7,667 nucleotides of DNA from CAYLMG01 sp964568365 (GTDB taxonomy: Bacteria > Planctomycetota > Phycisphaerae > Sedimentisphaerales > Anaerobacaceae), in assembly GCA_964568365.1 (NCBI GenBank), contig CAZMQF010000123.1:1-7667 (forward strand). The letters are read 5' to 3'. The stretch's first letter is position 1, and each line of letters begins with the position of its first letter. The notes beneath the pieces were generated by a model, which was not told the DNA's origin, made no database searches, and saw only the letters and a program-made list of their open reading frames with translations. Positions 1-4,933 of this stretch are shown here, one piece after another. Made by a program: the position numbers and the translations under genes.

Positions 1-8
1 ATTGTATT

Positions 9-34
9 GGCTGTTCTGATTTTTCAGAACAACC
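9..34 (-). other. Hairpin in the presumed tRNA-Ala to 23S spacer
   Basis: Arms 9-19 and 24-34 form an 11-bp stem around a 4-nt loop. Position 11 against 32 is a C/A mismatch if the plus strand is transcribed but a U-G wobble if the minus strand is, which agrees with minus-strand transcription. No U-run follows on either strand, so it is not an intrinsic terminator. A role in pre-23S processing is inference. Confidence 0.5.
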
Positions 35-55
35 TAATGCCCGCATCCACATATT

Positions 56-70
56 CACTTTTCAAAGAAC
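56..70 (-). promoter_or_regulatory. boxA-like antitermination element
   Basis: The minus strand reads GTTCTTTGAAAAGTG, close to the boxA sequences found in bacterial rRNA leaders and in 16S-23S spacers, where boxA binds the NusB/S10 antitermination complex (E. coli form TGCTCTTTAACA). It lies downstream of tRNA-Ala on the minus strand, the usual place between spacer tRNAs and 23S. This supports reading the left edge as an rRNA spacer, with 23S starting just left of the window. Confidence 0.55.
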
Positions 71-81
71 GTATAAAAATA

Positions 82-113
82 TCGAATATCCAACAAGGAA
101 TGTTGAATATCGA
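82..113. repeat. Imperfect inverted repeat (TCGAATATCCAACA type)
   Basis: The arms around 83-95 and 101-113 (TCGAATATCCAACA against TGTTGAATATCGA) pair with one bulge around a short AAGGAA loop. It resembles the small degenerate palindromes in spacers elsewhere in this window (307-336 and 6050-6068). It is most likely a dispersed intergenic repeat inserted in the spacer rather than a functional RNA part. Confidence 0.45.
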
Positions 114-129
114 AGTATTTTCTTCTCAT

Positions 130-167
130 TGCCCTTCGACTCGTCCTTATTGGACTCGCTCAGGGCA
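130..167. repeat. Interrupted palindrome (TGCCCT...AGGGCA)
   Basis: The outer arms TGCCCT (130-135) and AGGGCA (162-167) and the inner arms GTCC (143-146) and GGAC (152-155) form nested stems separated by a poorly paired GACTC/ACTCGCTC stretch. It resembles a REP-like dispersed palindrome. No U-run follows, so it is not a terminator. Confidence 0.45.
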
Positions 168-174
168 TTTTTCA

Positions 175-195
175 TTTTTCGCTGTCTGCGAAAAA
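175..195 (-). other. Hairpin just 3' of tRNA-Ala
   Basis: A perfect 8-bp stem, TTTTTCGC (175-182) with GCGAAAAA (188-195), and a 5-nt loop begin 8 nt after the 3' end of tRNA-Ala on the minus strand. No U-run follows, so it fits a processing structure or an inserted palindrome better than a terminator. Confidence 0.5.
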
Positions 196-202
196 GGAAA
201 AA

Positions 203-275
203 TGGAGACGATGGGACTCGAACCCACGACTTCCGGCTTGCAAAGCCGGCGCTCTCCCAGCTGAGCTACGTCCCC
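203..275 (-). tRNA. tRNA-Ala (anticodon UGC)
   Basis: On the minus strand this 73-nt sequence folds as a full cloverleaf. The 7-bp acceptor GGGGACG/CGTCTCC has discriminator A, the D arm carries AGCTCAGCTGGGAGAGC, the anticodon loop is CTTTGCAAG with anticodon TGC, and the T loop is GTTCGAGTC. The acceptor contains the G3-U70 wobble pair, the classical identity element for alanyl-tRNA synthetase. CCA is not encoded. It follows tRNA-Ile on the same strand, the order found in rRNA spacers. Confidence 0.97.
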
Positions 276-278
276 GGA

Positions 279-301
279 GCCCGCTTCGCGGGAAATACGA
301 A
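279..301 (-). repeat. Leader hairpin element upstream of tRNA-Ala (copy A)
   Basis: CCCGC (280-284) pairs with GCGGG (288-292), followed on the plus strand by AAATACGAA. The same layout, with a different loop (TGAC in place of TTC), occurs at 460-483 upstream of tRNA-Ile, so each of the two tRNAs has the same element immediately 5' of it on the minus strand. The conserved stem with a variable loop suggests a structured leader or processing site. Confidence 0.5.
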
Positions 302-306
302 GCACT

Positions 307-336
307 AAATCCGAAATTCGAAACCGTTTCGGATTT
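307..336. repeat. Inverted repeat AAATCCGAAA/TTTCGGATTT
   Basis: A perfect 10-bp stem (307-316 with 327-336) encloses a 10-nt loop, TTCGAAACCG. The composition is that of the CGAATTT-type palindrome at 6050-6068 in another spacer of this window, which suggests a dispersed family. The following ATATTCGAATTT (340-350) belongs to the same type of sequence. Confidence 0.55.
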
Positions 337-354
337 CGATATTCGAATTTCTTA

Positions 355-381
355 TTTCCTTTGGCCATTGGCCAAAGGAAA
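355..381 (-). other. Perfect 12-bp hairpin just 3' of tRNA-Ile
   Basis: TTTCCTTTGGCC (355-366) and GGCCAAAGGAAA (370-381) pair perfectly around ATT, ending two bases from the 3' end of tRNA-Ile (383). No U-run follows on the minus strand, so read-through to tRNA-Ala is expected. A role in 3' processing of the tRNA precursor is inference. Confidence 0.55.
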
Positions 382-382
382 A

Positions 383-456
<74 letters not shown>

Positions 457-459
457 AAA

Positions 460-483
460 GCCCGCTGACGCGGGAAATTCGAA
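460..483 (-). repeat. Leader hairpin element upstream of tRNA-Ile (copy B)
   Basis: CCCGC (461-465), loop TGAC and GCGGG (470-474) are followed by AAATTCGAA on the plus strand. It matches the element at 279-301 except for the loop and one base of the tail. On the minus strand both copies end a few bases before the mature tRNA 5' end. Confidence 0.5.
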
Positions 484-531
484 ACAAATCAGCAGAAGCT
501 ACATACTATAGACATCGACAAAGGGCTCGTA

Positions 532-560
532 ATTTTATATATAAACTTAAAAAAGAGCAA
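532..560 (-). promoter_or_regulatory. Candidate promoter for the tRNA-Ile/tRNA-Ala (23S) unit
   Basis: On the minus strand TTGCTC (555-560) is followed by a 17-nt AT-rich spacer and TAAAAT (532-537). The -10 is good and the -35 matches the consensus only in TTG. Initiation would fall near 525, about 70 nt before tRNA-Ile. The -35 starts immediately after the U-tract of the terminator at 562-594. A second possible -10 (TATAGT, near 507-512) has no convincing -35. Confidence 0.45.
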
Positions 561-561
561 T

Positions 562-594
562 AAAAAAAACCGCTGCATAAACTACCAGCGGTTT
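562..594 (-). terminator. Intrinsic terminator of the small RNA unit
   Basis: AAACCGCTG (567-575) pairs with CAGCGGTTT (586-594) around a 10-nt loop. On the minus strand the stem runs into eight consecutive Ts (562-569), the form of a Rho-independent terminator. It ends the transcript that would start near 720. Confidence 0.8.
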
Positions 595-720
595 GTCGTC
601 TGTACCAGCAATGATTTACCGGCAGTTTAATGCAAGCAAAAACGTATTAGTAAAATCTCTTTCAATTCCCTACCTAACCTTTTAATACCAGGACAGCCAC
701 ATTAGGACTGCCATCTAACC
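562..720 (-). ncRNA. Unidentified small RNA, about 160 nt
   Basis: This unit is bounded by a near-consensus promoter (726-754) and an intrinsic terminator (562-594), both on the minus strand, and no substantial ORF lies between them. The RNA begins about GGTTAGATGGCAG and contains a direct repeat TGGCAGTCCT/TGGCTGTCCT. It also has four CTGGTA-like boxes, and a GGCAGU segment (707-712) that can pair with ACUGCC (621-626). I see no signature of SRP RNA (no GGAAGGAAGCAG-type tetraloop region), tmRNA, 5S rRNA or RNase P RNA. The 5' and 3' ends do not pair as in 6S RNA. A 10-codon reading frame (682-714) is present but lacks a clear ribosome binding site. It might instead be an attenuated leader for the tRNA unit downstream, if termination at 562 is conditional. 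Confidence 0.55.
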
Positions 721-725
721 TTTCG

Positions 726-754
726 ATTTTATTATGATATCGGCAAGTAGTCAA
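726..754 (-). promoter_or_regulatory. Strong sigma70-type promoter for the small RNA, with UP-like tract
   Basis: The minus strand reads TTGACT (749-754), a 17-nt spacer, then TAAAAT (726-731), each one mismatch from consensus in sense and spacing. Just upstream (759-783) the strand is a run of A and T tracts like the UP elements of stable-RNA promoters. Initiation is expected near 720. Confidence 0.7.
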
Positions 755-783
755 GGGTTTTTCAAAAAATTTTTTAATTTCCC

Positions 784-1060
784 TGCTAATGATACGTTTT
801 TTGGTTAACTTTGTTCAAAGGGTTTCAGAACAAGACATCTATGGAAACCGGGATTTGACTTTTTTAGCTAAAACCGCCAGATTACCACAGGGAGATACCG
901 CAAAACGTACCTTTTAGAAAAAAGCCTGCTTCAGGTAGATAAATACGTGCAAAGTAATCGATATTTGTTATAAAAGGACAGATGAAAGGCTTTTGATTGA
1001 CTCAATTCGAGCTTATTGGCAGAAATGCAATTTGTCGGCTAACAAACAAAGGGACTGCAA
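784..1060. other. Spacer without a recognisable gene
   Basis: No credible ORF or RNA gene is seen. There is a 6-bp inverted repeat, TTGTTC (811-816) and GAACAA (828-833), and a short TACCT/AGGTA pair (about 920-938) with a weak CCTG hairpin followed by a U-run on the minus strand. The promoter of the gene at 1061 should lie here, but I find only weak candidates, such as TATAAA near 970 with a poor -35. A 5' UTR regulatory structure cannot be excluded. Confidence 0.4.
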
Positions 1061-1663
1061 ATGATTAATATTATTGAAAAAAACAAACGGCTATGGATGT
1101 TTTATTGCACAGCTCTGCAGGTTCTTGGATGGATTCTTCTTTGTATAGGTGGTATTGGTTTTGTAATGCTGCTTTTAGAATATATTCAAACAGGAGGCGA
1201 GGTTACCTTTAAGGGGGAATTTCGTGCGTTTAAGCGCTCGTACAACCTCTTCGTAAACATTGGGCTGGTGTCGTTAGGCTTCTCTCAACTCGTCAGGTAT
1301 CTTTGTGGAAACGATAACAAAATGGGGCCTCTTCTGCGTTATGGCGACAAAATTTTCTACCTTTATGCAATTCTTACAGTTTTGCAAGTGGGTATCTGGA
1401 TTTGGCTTTCTACCGGCCGGATGGGTAGTAATACATCTGTCCTTCAGCATCAGGCACATTCCTTTCCGCATCAGGTAGATTATATTACAATGTATACGTC
1501 AAAGGCGGCCAATGGTTTGCATTGGTTTATTTTCTTTCTGCCAACATTGTTATTCAAAGGCGCAAAAGTTATCATATTAGTCGGCCTGGGAAAATTTTTG
1601 AAACAACTTATTCCTATAATAAAAAACTCAAAGCAAACTTCAGATATCAAAGCTGCAGTATAA
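1061..1663 (+). CDS. Four-helix integral membrane protein of unknown function
   Basis: I do not recognise this 200-aa protein. Hydrophobic segments at about residues 16-41, 62-81, 97-117 and 152-178 suggest four membrane helices. A short basic N-terminus (KNKR at 7-10) and a basic C-terminal tail (from K180) put both ends in the cytoplasm by the positive-inside rule. The segment between helices 3 and 4 (about 118-151) is the main exported loop and has four His (H130, H133, H137 and H154 at its border), but no metal-site motif I can name. The ATG at 1061 is preceded by AAAGGGA at a spacing of about 8 bases. The start is plausible, with no better alternative upstream. The next gene is on the same strand, 136 bases away with its own promoter candidate, so an operon link is not needed. 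Confidence 0.75.
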   Translation: MINIIEKNKRLWMFYCTALQVLGWILLCIGGIGFVMLLLEYIQTGGEVTFKGEFRAFKRSYNLFVNIGLVSLGFSQLVRYLCGNDNKMGPLLRYGDKIFYLYAILTVLQVGIWIWLSTGRMGSNTSVLQHQAHSFPHQVDYITMYTSKAANGLHWFIFFLPTLLFKGAKVIILVGLGKFLKQLIPIIKNSKQTSDIKAAV

Positions 1664-1743
1664 GATGCCGGCTAATCGCGGCAAGAGTGGTACAGACCAA
1701 AAACAGCCCTTCAGAAAAGCAAGATAAACAGAAAATTCCGTGC

Positions 1744-1772
1744 TTGCAGCATTATGCAATTAATAGTAGAAT
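1744..1772 (+). promoter_or_regulatory. Candidate promoter of the prepilin-like gene
   Basis: TTGCAG (1744-1749), a 17-nt spacer and TAGAAT (1767-1772) make a fair sigma70-type site. Initiation near 1779 would leave a 5' UTR of about 20 bases carrying GAGGCGG (1783-1789) ahead of the ATG at 1800. Confidence 0.45.
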
Positions 1773-1799
1773 GTTTTTGTTAGAGGCGGCCCATATTCT

Positions 1800-2645
1800 A
1801 TGGTATTAAGGGTAATAAGGAATATGAAAAGGCGCCAGAAAAAAGCAAAGAATCTGGTCGTTAGAGGCGGCTTTACCTTGATGGAGTTGTTAGTCGTCAT
1901 ATCGATTATATCGCTTCTGATGTCAATTATGCTGCCGGGGCTAAACAAATCCAGAGAACAAGCTCAGCGTGTGGTCTGCGGGTCCAATATGAGACAGCTG
2001 ACCCTGTGCTGGACGATATACGCCTATGAAAACGATGACAGGCTCTGCTCGGCAGATACAGGCTTCAATTTTTTCGGTGAGGGCAACTGGGTCGCCGACG
2101 GGCCGGTGGACCTGCCGGGAAATTTCATCGGCGGCACTGAACAGGCTATCAAAGACGGAGTACTATCCAAATGCACTCAAACAGCCGACCTGTACAAATG
2201 CCGCACAGACTCAAGCTACCGGCTGAGAAGCTATTCGATATCAAGAGCTATGAACGGCAAGACGTGCAACTGCGAACACGATAATATCAATCCCTATAGA
2301 ACGTGGACGTCGATTACAAGCCCAACGACAAAAATGGTCTTCGTCGATACAACAGCACAAACCGAATGGATGGAAGGCTCATTTTGCCCTGTAGAAGATA
2401 TTACAGCGGTAAACCCGGTGTGGTATCAGAGCGTATCGCTTACAAGCGGGCTGATAAGCAGAAGCATAACAGCAAGACACGGTGAAGGCTTCAATATTTC
2501 CTTCGCTGATATGCACTACGGATATTTTAAGTTTAAAGACGGCAGAACAGTGGAGCTGGCAGAATTTCAGATAAGTTGTGCTGAAGCTTCGGGTAATAAT
2601 CGCGACCTGGAGCGAATTGTAGAATTAATCGGAGGACTGCAGTGA
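1800..2645 (+). CDS. Prepilin-like (type II pseudopilin family) protein with degenerate H-x9-DG motif
   Basis: The 281-aa product has a type IV prepilin N-terminus: a basic leader, then the prepilin peptidase site RGG|FTLMEL (cleavage after G24, N-methylated F25, the conserved Glu at E29), then a hydrophobic helix to about residue 45. The following LPGLNKSREQA and VCGSNMRQL segments match the start of the large planctomycete prepilin-like families, processed by PilD-type peptidase and held in or exported across the inner membrane. Near the C-terminus, RHGEGFNISFADM matches the prepilin-associated H-x9-DG motif except that the final Gly is Met. The globular part has several Cys (C60, C64 and others from about residue 145 on), so disulfides are possible. 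The start is uncertain: ATG 1800 has GAGGCGG 10 bases upstream, while ATG 1824 (273 aa, leader 8 residues shorter) has AAGG very close. The gene probably forms an operon with the one at 2707. Confidence 0.88.
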   Translation: MVLRVIRNMKRRQKKAKNLVVRGGFTLMELLVVISIISLLMSIMLPGLNKSREQAQRVVCGSNMRQLTLCWTIYAYENDDRLCSADTGFNFFGEGNWVADGPVDLPGNFIGGTEQAIKDGVLSKCTQTADLYKCRTDSSYRLRSYSISRAMNGKTCNCEHDNINPYRTWTSITSPTTKMVFVDTTAQTEWMEGSFCPVEDITAVNPVWYQSVSLTSGLISRSITARHGEGFNISFADMHYGYFKFKDGRTVELAEFQISCAEASGNNRDLERIVELIGGLQ

Positions 2646-2706
2646 AAAATAAACGAGCTAATAATGCGTTACAGCAAATGCACAGACCTTGCGGAGCGGG
2701 GTAAAG

Positions 2707-3258
2707 ATGGTTGATTGGAAATCGATTAAGTACGACATACAGGAGCGCCTGAAGGATTTAGCCGTTCGCAAATGGATAAACAGGAATCGGCGAGCTGTCA
2801 TAATAATTACCAATGTATCCGTAATCATCTTTATCATTGTCATTATCAGTTTGCTGAGGTCTAATGAGACGGTACAAGAAAGTAATCCCAAATTAGAATG
2901 GTACTACGACCTGAATACGGGCGAGCTTTTTCCTGCTAAAGCAGGTCGGATGCCTCCTATTGCAGCTCCTTCCGGGCCGCTGCCTGACGGCCGGCCGGCA
3001 GGTGTCAGGGCTTACGTGTTCAGCTATGTGGCCGAGCCAAACGATTCAGAGCGGTTCATCGGTTTCCTCGAAACCAAAGACCCAAACTACATCGACGACG
3101 GCAGAAGCCGTCCAAGATACGGAGAAGGGATGCTCATAAAAAGAGTGAAAGACAAACAATGGTTCCCTTCGGTCAGCCGGCAAGGCAGAGGCATTTTTCA
3201 ACAGGTCATAACACCGAACGAAAAGGACGAAGTACCCTACTACTGCCCTCCTAAATAA
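2707..3258 (+). CDS. Single-pass membrane protein, unknown function, prepilin companion
   Basis: This 183-aa protein starts with an amphipathic, basic N-terminus (residues 1-30) and has one strongly hydrophobic helix at 30-51, so the N-terminus is probably cytoplasmic and the rest (52-183) exported. The exported part includes WYYDLNTGELFP (65-76), a proline/glycine-rich stretch (82-99) and RAYVFSYVAEPNDSERFIGFL (101-121). I know of no function for it, though WYYDLNTG-type proteins recur in planctomycetes as I recall. A TTG at 2689 would add six residues. I chose ATG 2707 because GGAG/GGGG (2693-2700) sits at a good distance and TTG would lose that site. It follows the prepilin-like gene by 61 bases with no terminator, so co-transcription and a role at the same surface structure are likely but inferred. 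Confidence 0.72.
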   Translation: MVDWKSIKYDIQERLKDLAVRKWINRNRRAVIIITNVSVIIFIIVIISLLRSNETVQESNPKLEWYYDLNTGELFPAKAGRMPPIAAPSGPLPDGRPAGVRAYVFSYVAEPNDSERFIGFLETKDPNYIDDGRSRPRYGEGMLIKRVKDKQWFPSVSRQGRGIFQQVITPNEKDEVPYYCPPK

Positions 3259-3346
3259 AGCATTAGAGAATTGCGTTGTCGGTTGCCGGTCGTTCACCAG
3301 GACTTATGGGCTGTGAGTTAAGGGTTTGTACATTTTTTTTCGTTGC

Positions 3347-4501
3347 TCATCTTCTTAGAAAGAAGCTGCCGGGCTGCTGTTTTATTACGCCTTTAAGCTG
3401 AAGTGAAATAAGCGATGAACTGATATTTGCAGCGAGCAAACCTGTCTGTGCGATTATCTGCTCTATATGTAACGGCTCGTCATTGAGGCAATGGTAAACT
3501 GCTTTTTCATTGGTGCTGAGATTCAATTGCTCGATGTCAAATAAATTCGGCTCTATTCTTTGAGATGCTCTTTCGGCTGCTGCTGTGGTATGCTCTGAGA
3601 GCTGCCGGCCGACGTAGCCCAGGGCTTCTGTAATATCCGTCAGCGAGTCTATCAGTTTTGCACCCTCTTTTATTAACTGGTGTGTCCCTCTGCTTAAGGG
3701 TGAATCGATTTTGCCGGGGACAGCTAAAACGTCTCTGTTATAGTCGAGTGCGTATTTCGCAGTAATCAGTGCCCCTGAATTAAAACCAGCCTCAACCACT
3801 ATGGTACCGAGGGCAAGGCCGGCTATTATTCGATTGCGGGCGGGGAAATTTTCACTTCTGGGCTCGAACTGCAAAGGCAATTCACTAATACAGGCGCCCG
3901 ACTCGGCGATTCTATGGAAAAGCTTTTCATTTTCCGGCGGAAATATGTGCGCCAGACCGCAGCCCTGGACGGCAATAGTGCGTCCGGCGGCAGAGAGTGC
4001 TCCGTAATGGGCGTCACTGTCGATTCCCCTGGCCATTCCGGAACAAATTGTAAAACCGGCAGAAGCGAGCAGATGAGCAAACCTCGCAGCCTGCTCGCGG
4101 CCGTAAGCACTGCAGAGTCTCGAACCTACTATCGAAATAGCTAAATTGTCAGCTTTTGTCAGGCTGCCTTTGATGTAGAGTACGGGCGGCGGGTCGTAAA
4201 TCTTTTTTAGTACCGGCGGATAGCGATTGTCTCTAAGGTTGATTATCCAGACGCCGAGTCCGGCTGCCAGGTTCAGTTCTGCTTTTGTATCGAATTTGTT
4301 CCGGGTGGCGGCAATTGTTTCAGCGGTTTTCGGGCCGATGCCGTCTATTTTTTCAAGCTGGGCTGCTGAAGCGCCGAGTGCTTTGTCGGCTGAGCCGAAA
4401 TGATTGAGAAGTTTTACGAATGTCACGGGGCCGATGCCGTCGGCACGGATTAGTTTTAGCCAATTTTCGATGTCAGCAGAGTTTGGAGGAATTTCAGCCA
4501 C
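3347..4501 (-). CDS. dprA: DNA-processing protein DprA
   Basis: The 384-aa product, counted from the GTG at 4501, is a complete DprA/Smf protein. DprA binds incoming single-stranded DNA in the cytoplasm and loads RecA on it during natural transformation. Residues 10-70 hold helix-hairpin-helix repeats (DGIGPVTF and DGIGPKTA). The Rossmann domain (about 80-295) carries the family motifs SIVGSR (123-128), SGMARGIDSDAH (154-165), GCGLAHIFPPEN (180-191), FPARNRIIAG (219-228), VVEAGFNSGALITA (235-248) and AVPGKID with GTHQLIKEGAKLI (260-284). Residues 325-384 fit the C-terminal winged-helix domain. An ATG at 4588 extends the frame by 29 residues, but the promoter at 4531-4558 and the tRNA-Pro terminator lie inside that extension, so GTG 4501 is preferred. 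The ribosome binding site is weak (GCGAGA). It converges on the operon at 1800-3258. Confidence 0.96.
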   Translation of the reverse strand: MAEIPPNSADIENWLKLIRADGIGPVTFVKLLNHFGSADKALGASAAQLEKIDGIGPKTAETIAATRNKFDTKAELNLAAGLGVWIINLRDNRYPPVLKKIYDPPPVLYIKGSLTKADNLAISIVGSRLCSAYGREQAARFAHLLASAGFTICSGMARGIDSDAHYGALSAAGRTIAVQGCGLAHIFPPENEKLFHRIAESGACISELPLQFEPRSENFPARNRIIAGLALGTIVVEAGFNSGALITAKYALDYNRDVLAVPGKIDSPLSRGTHQLIKEGAKLIDSLTDITEALGYVGRQLSEHTTAAAERASQRIEPNLFDIEQLNLSTNEKAVYHCLNDEPLHIEQIIAQTGLLAANISSSLISLQLKGVIKQQPGSFFLRR

Positions 4502-4530
4502 AATAAATCTCGCAAAAAAACTGTGCCTGA

Positions 4531-4558
4531 AATTTAGCTTCTGAGCCGGATATGTCAA
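4531..4558 (-). promoter_or_regulatory. dprA promoter
   Basis: The minus strand has a consensus -35, TTGACA (4553-4558), a 16-nt spacer and TAAATT (4531-4536). Initiation near 4524 leaves about 23 bases before GTG 4501. The -35 touches the U-tract of the terminator of tRNA-Pro. Confidence 0.65.
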
Positions 4559-4559
4559 G

Positions 4560-4601
4560 AAAAAAAAATTTTGCACCAACCCCGCCAACGGGTGGCGGTG
4601 C
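4560..4601 (-). terminator. Intrinsic terminator downstream of tRNA-Pro
   Basis: On the minus strand GCAC (4598-4601) pairs with GTGC (4573-4576), and CGCCA (4593-4597) with TGGCG (4583-4587) around CCCGT, with a small bulge on one side. AAAA and then nine Ts (4560-4568) follow. It sits 21 bases after the tRNA-Pro 3' end and isolates that gene from dprA. Confidence 0.75.
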
Positions 4602-4621
4602 TAAATGAAAATGGCGACAAA

Positions 4622-4697
4622 TCGGGGTGATAGGATTCGAACCTACGGCCTCCTGCTCCCAAAGCAGGCGCTCTAAGCCAAGCTGAGCTACACCCCG
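4622..4697 (-). tRNA. tRNA-Pro (anticodon UGG)
   Basis: This 76-nt minus-strand sequence folds fully. The acceptor is CGGGGTG/CACCCCG with discriminator A, the D arm contains AGCTCAGCTTGGCTTAGAGC, the anticodon loop is TTTGGGA with anticodon TGG, and the T loop is GTTCGAATC. The C1-G72 acceptor end is typical of bacterial tRNA-Pro. CCA is not encoded. It has its own promoter (4722-4750) and terminator (4560-4601), so it is a single-gene unit between dprA and the divergent HTH membrane protein gene. Confidence 0.97.
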
Positions 4698-4721
4698 TAT
4701 AAAAAGCTGCTCAAGCTTCGG

Positions 4722-4750
4722 ATTCTACTGAAAAATAATCAGATATGCAA
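4722..4750 (-). promoter_or_regulatory. tRNA-Pro promoter
   Basis: On the minus strand TTGCAT (4745-4750), a 17-nt spacer and TAGAAT (4722-4727) precede the tRNA by about 24 bases. Initiation near 4715 gives a short 5' leader for RNase P to remove. Confidence 0.65.
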
Positions 4751-4835
4751 TAAAATCCTGCCGATGTTTAATAGTAAAAGCAGTTAGAGAGGCGGTTTTT
4801 AAGGGCCAGGCTTAGAAAGGCAACAAAAAAATGAC

Positions 4836-4864
4836 TTGCAAAACGGCTGGTATTAAAGTATAAT
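4836..4864 (+). promoter_or_regulatory. Promoter of the HTH membrane protein gene
   Basis: TTGCAA (4836-4841), a 17-nt spacer and a perfect TATAAT (4859-4864) lie 70 bases before the start codon. Initiation near 4871 gives a 5' UTR of about 63 bases, ending in AGGAGGA (4918-4924). The promoter is divergent from that of tRNA-Pro, with about 85 bases between the two -35 elements. Confidence 0.75.
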
Positions 4865-4933
4865 TCTGGTTGTAAAAACATATTTGAAAAAATAATAAAA
4901 GCAGACAAATAGCCTGCAGGAGGACTTAACATT

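Noticed and set aside
7..264. Plus-strand reading frame of 85 codons
   Set aside because: It covers the antisense strand of tRNA-Ala and the boxA region; no ribosome binding site and no family resemblance.
147..368. Minus-strand reading frame of 73 codons
   Set aside because: It runs through tRNA-Ala and flanking palindromes, so it is a chance frame over a tRNA gene.
905..940. Minus-strand terminator-like CCTG-AAG-CAGG followed by CTTTTTTC
   Set aside because: The stem is only 4 bp and no minus-strand gene lies upstream of it.
884..960. Possible cyclic-di-GMP or similar riboswitch suggested by ACCACAGGGAGATACCGCAAAACG
   Set aside because: The resemblance is limited to a few bases; the paired stems and second conserved block of the GEMM motif are not found, and no downstream gene supports it.
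457..1060. A 16S rRNA gene upstream of tRNA-Ile
   Set aside because: No 16S 3' end (anti-Shine-Dalgarno block) or other conserved 16S sequence is visible on the minus strand, and the stretch is occupied by promoters, a terminator and AT-rich spacer.
3826..4110. Frames inside dprA on both strands (for example 3826-4110 minus, 3914-4144 plus)
   Set aside because: They are shadows of dprA, whose frame carries all family motifs.
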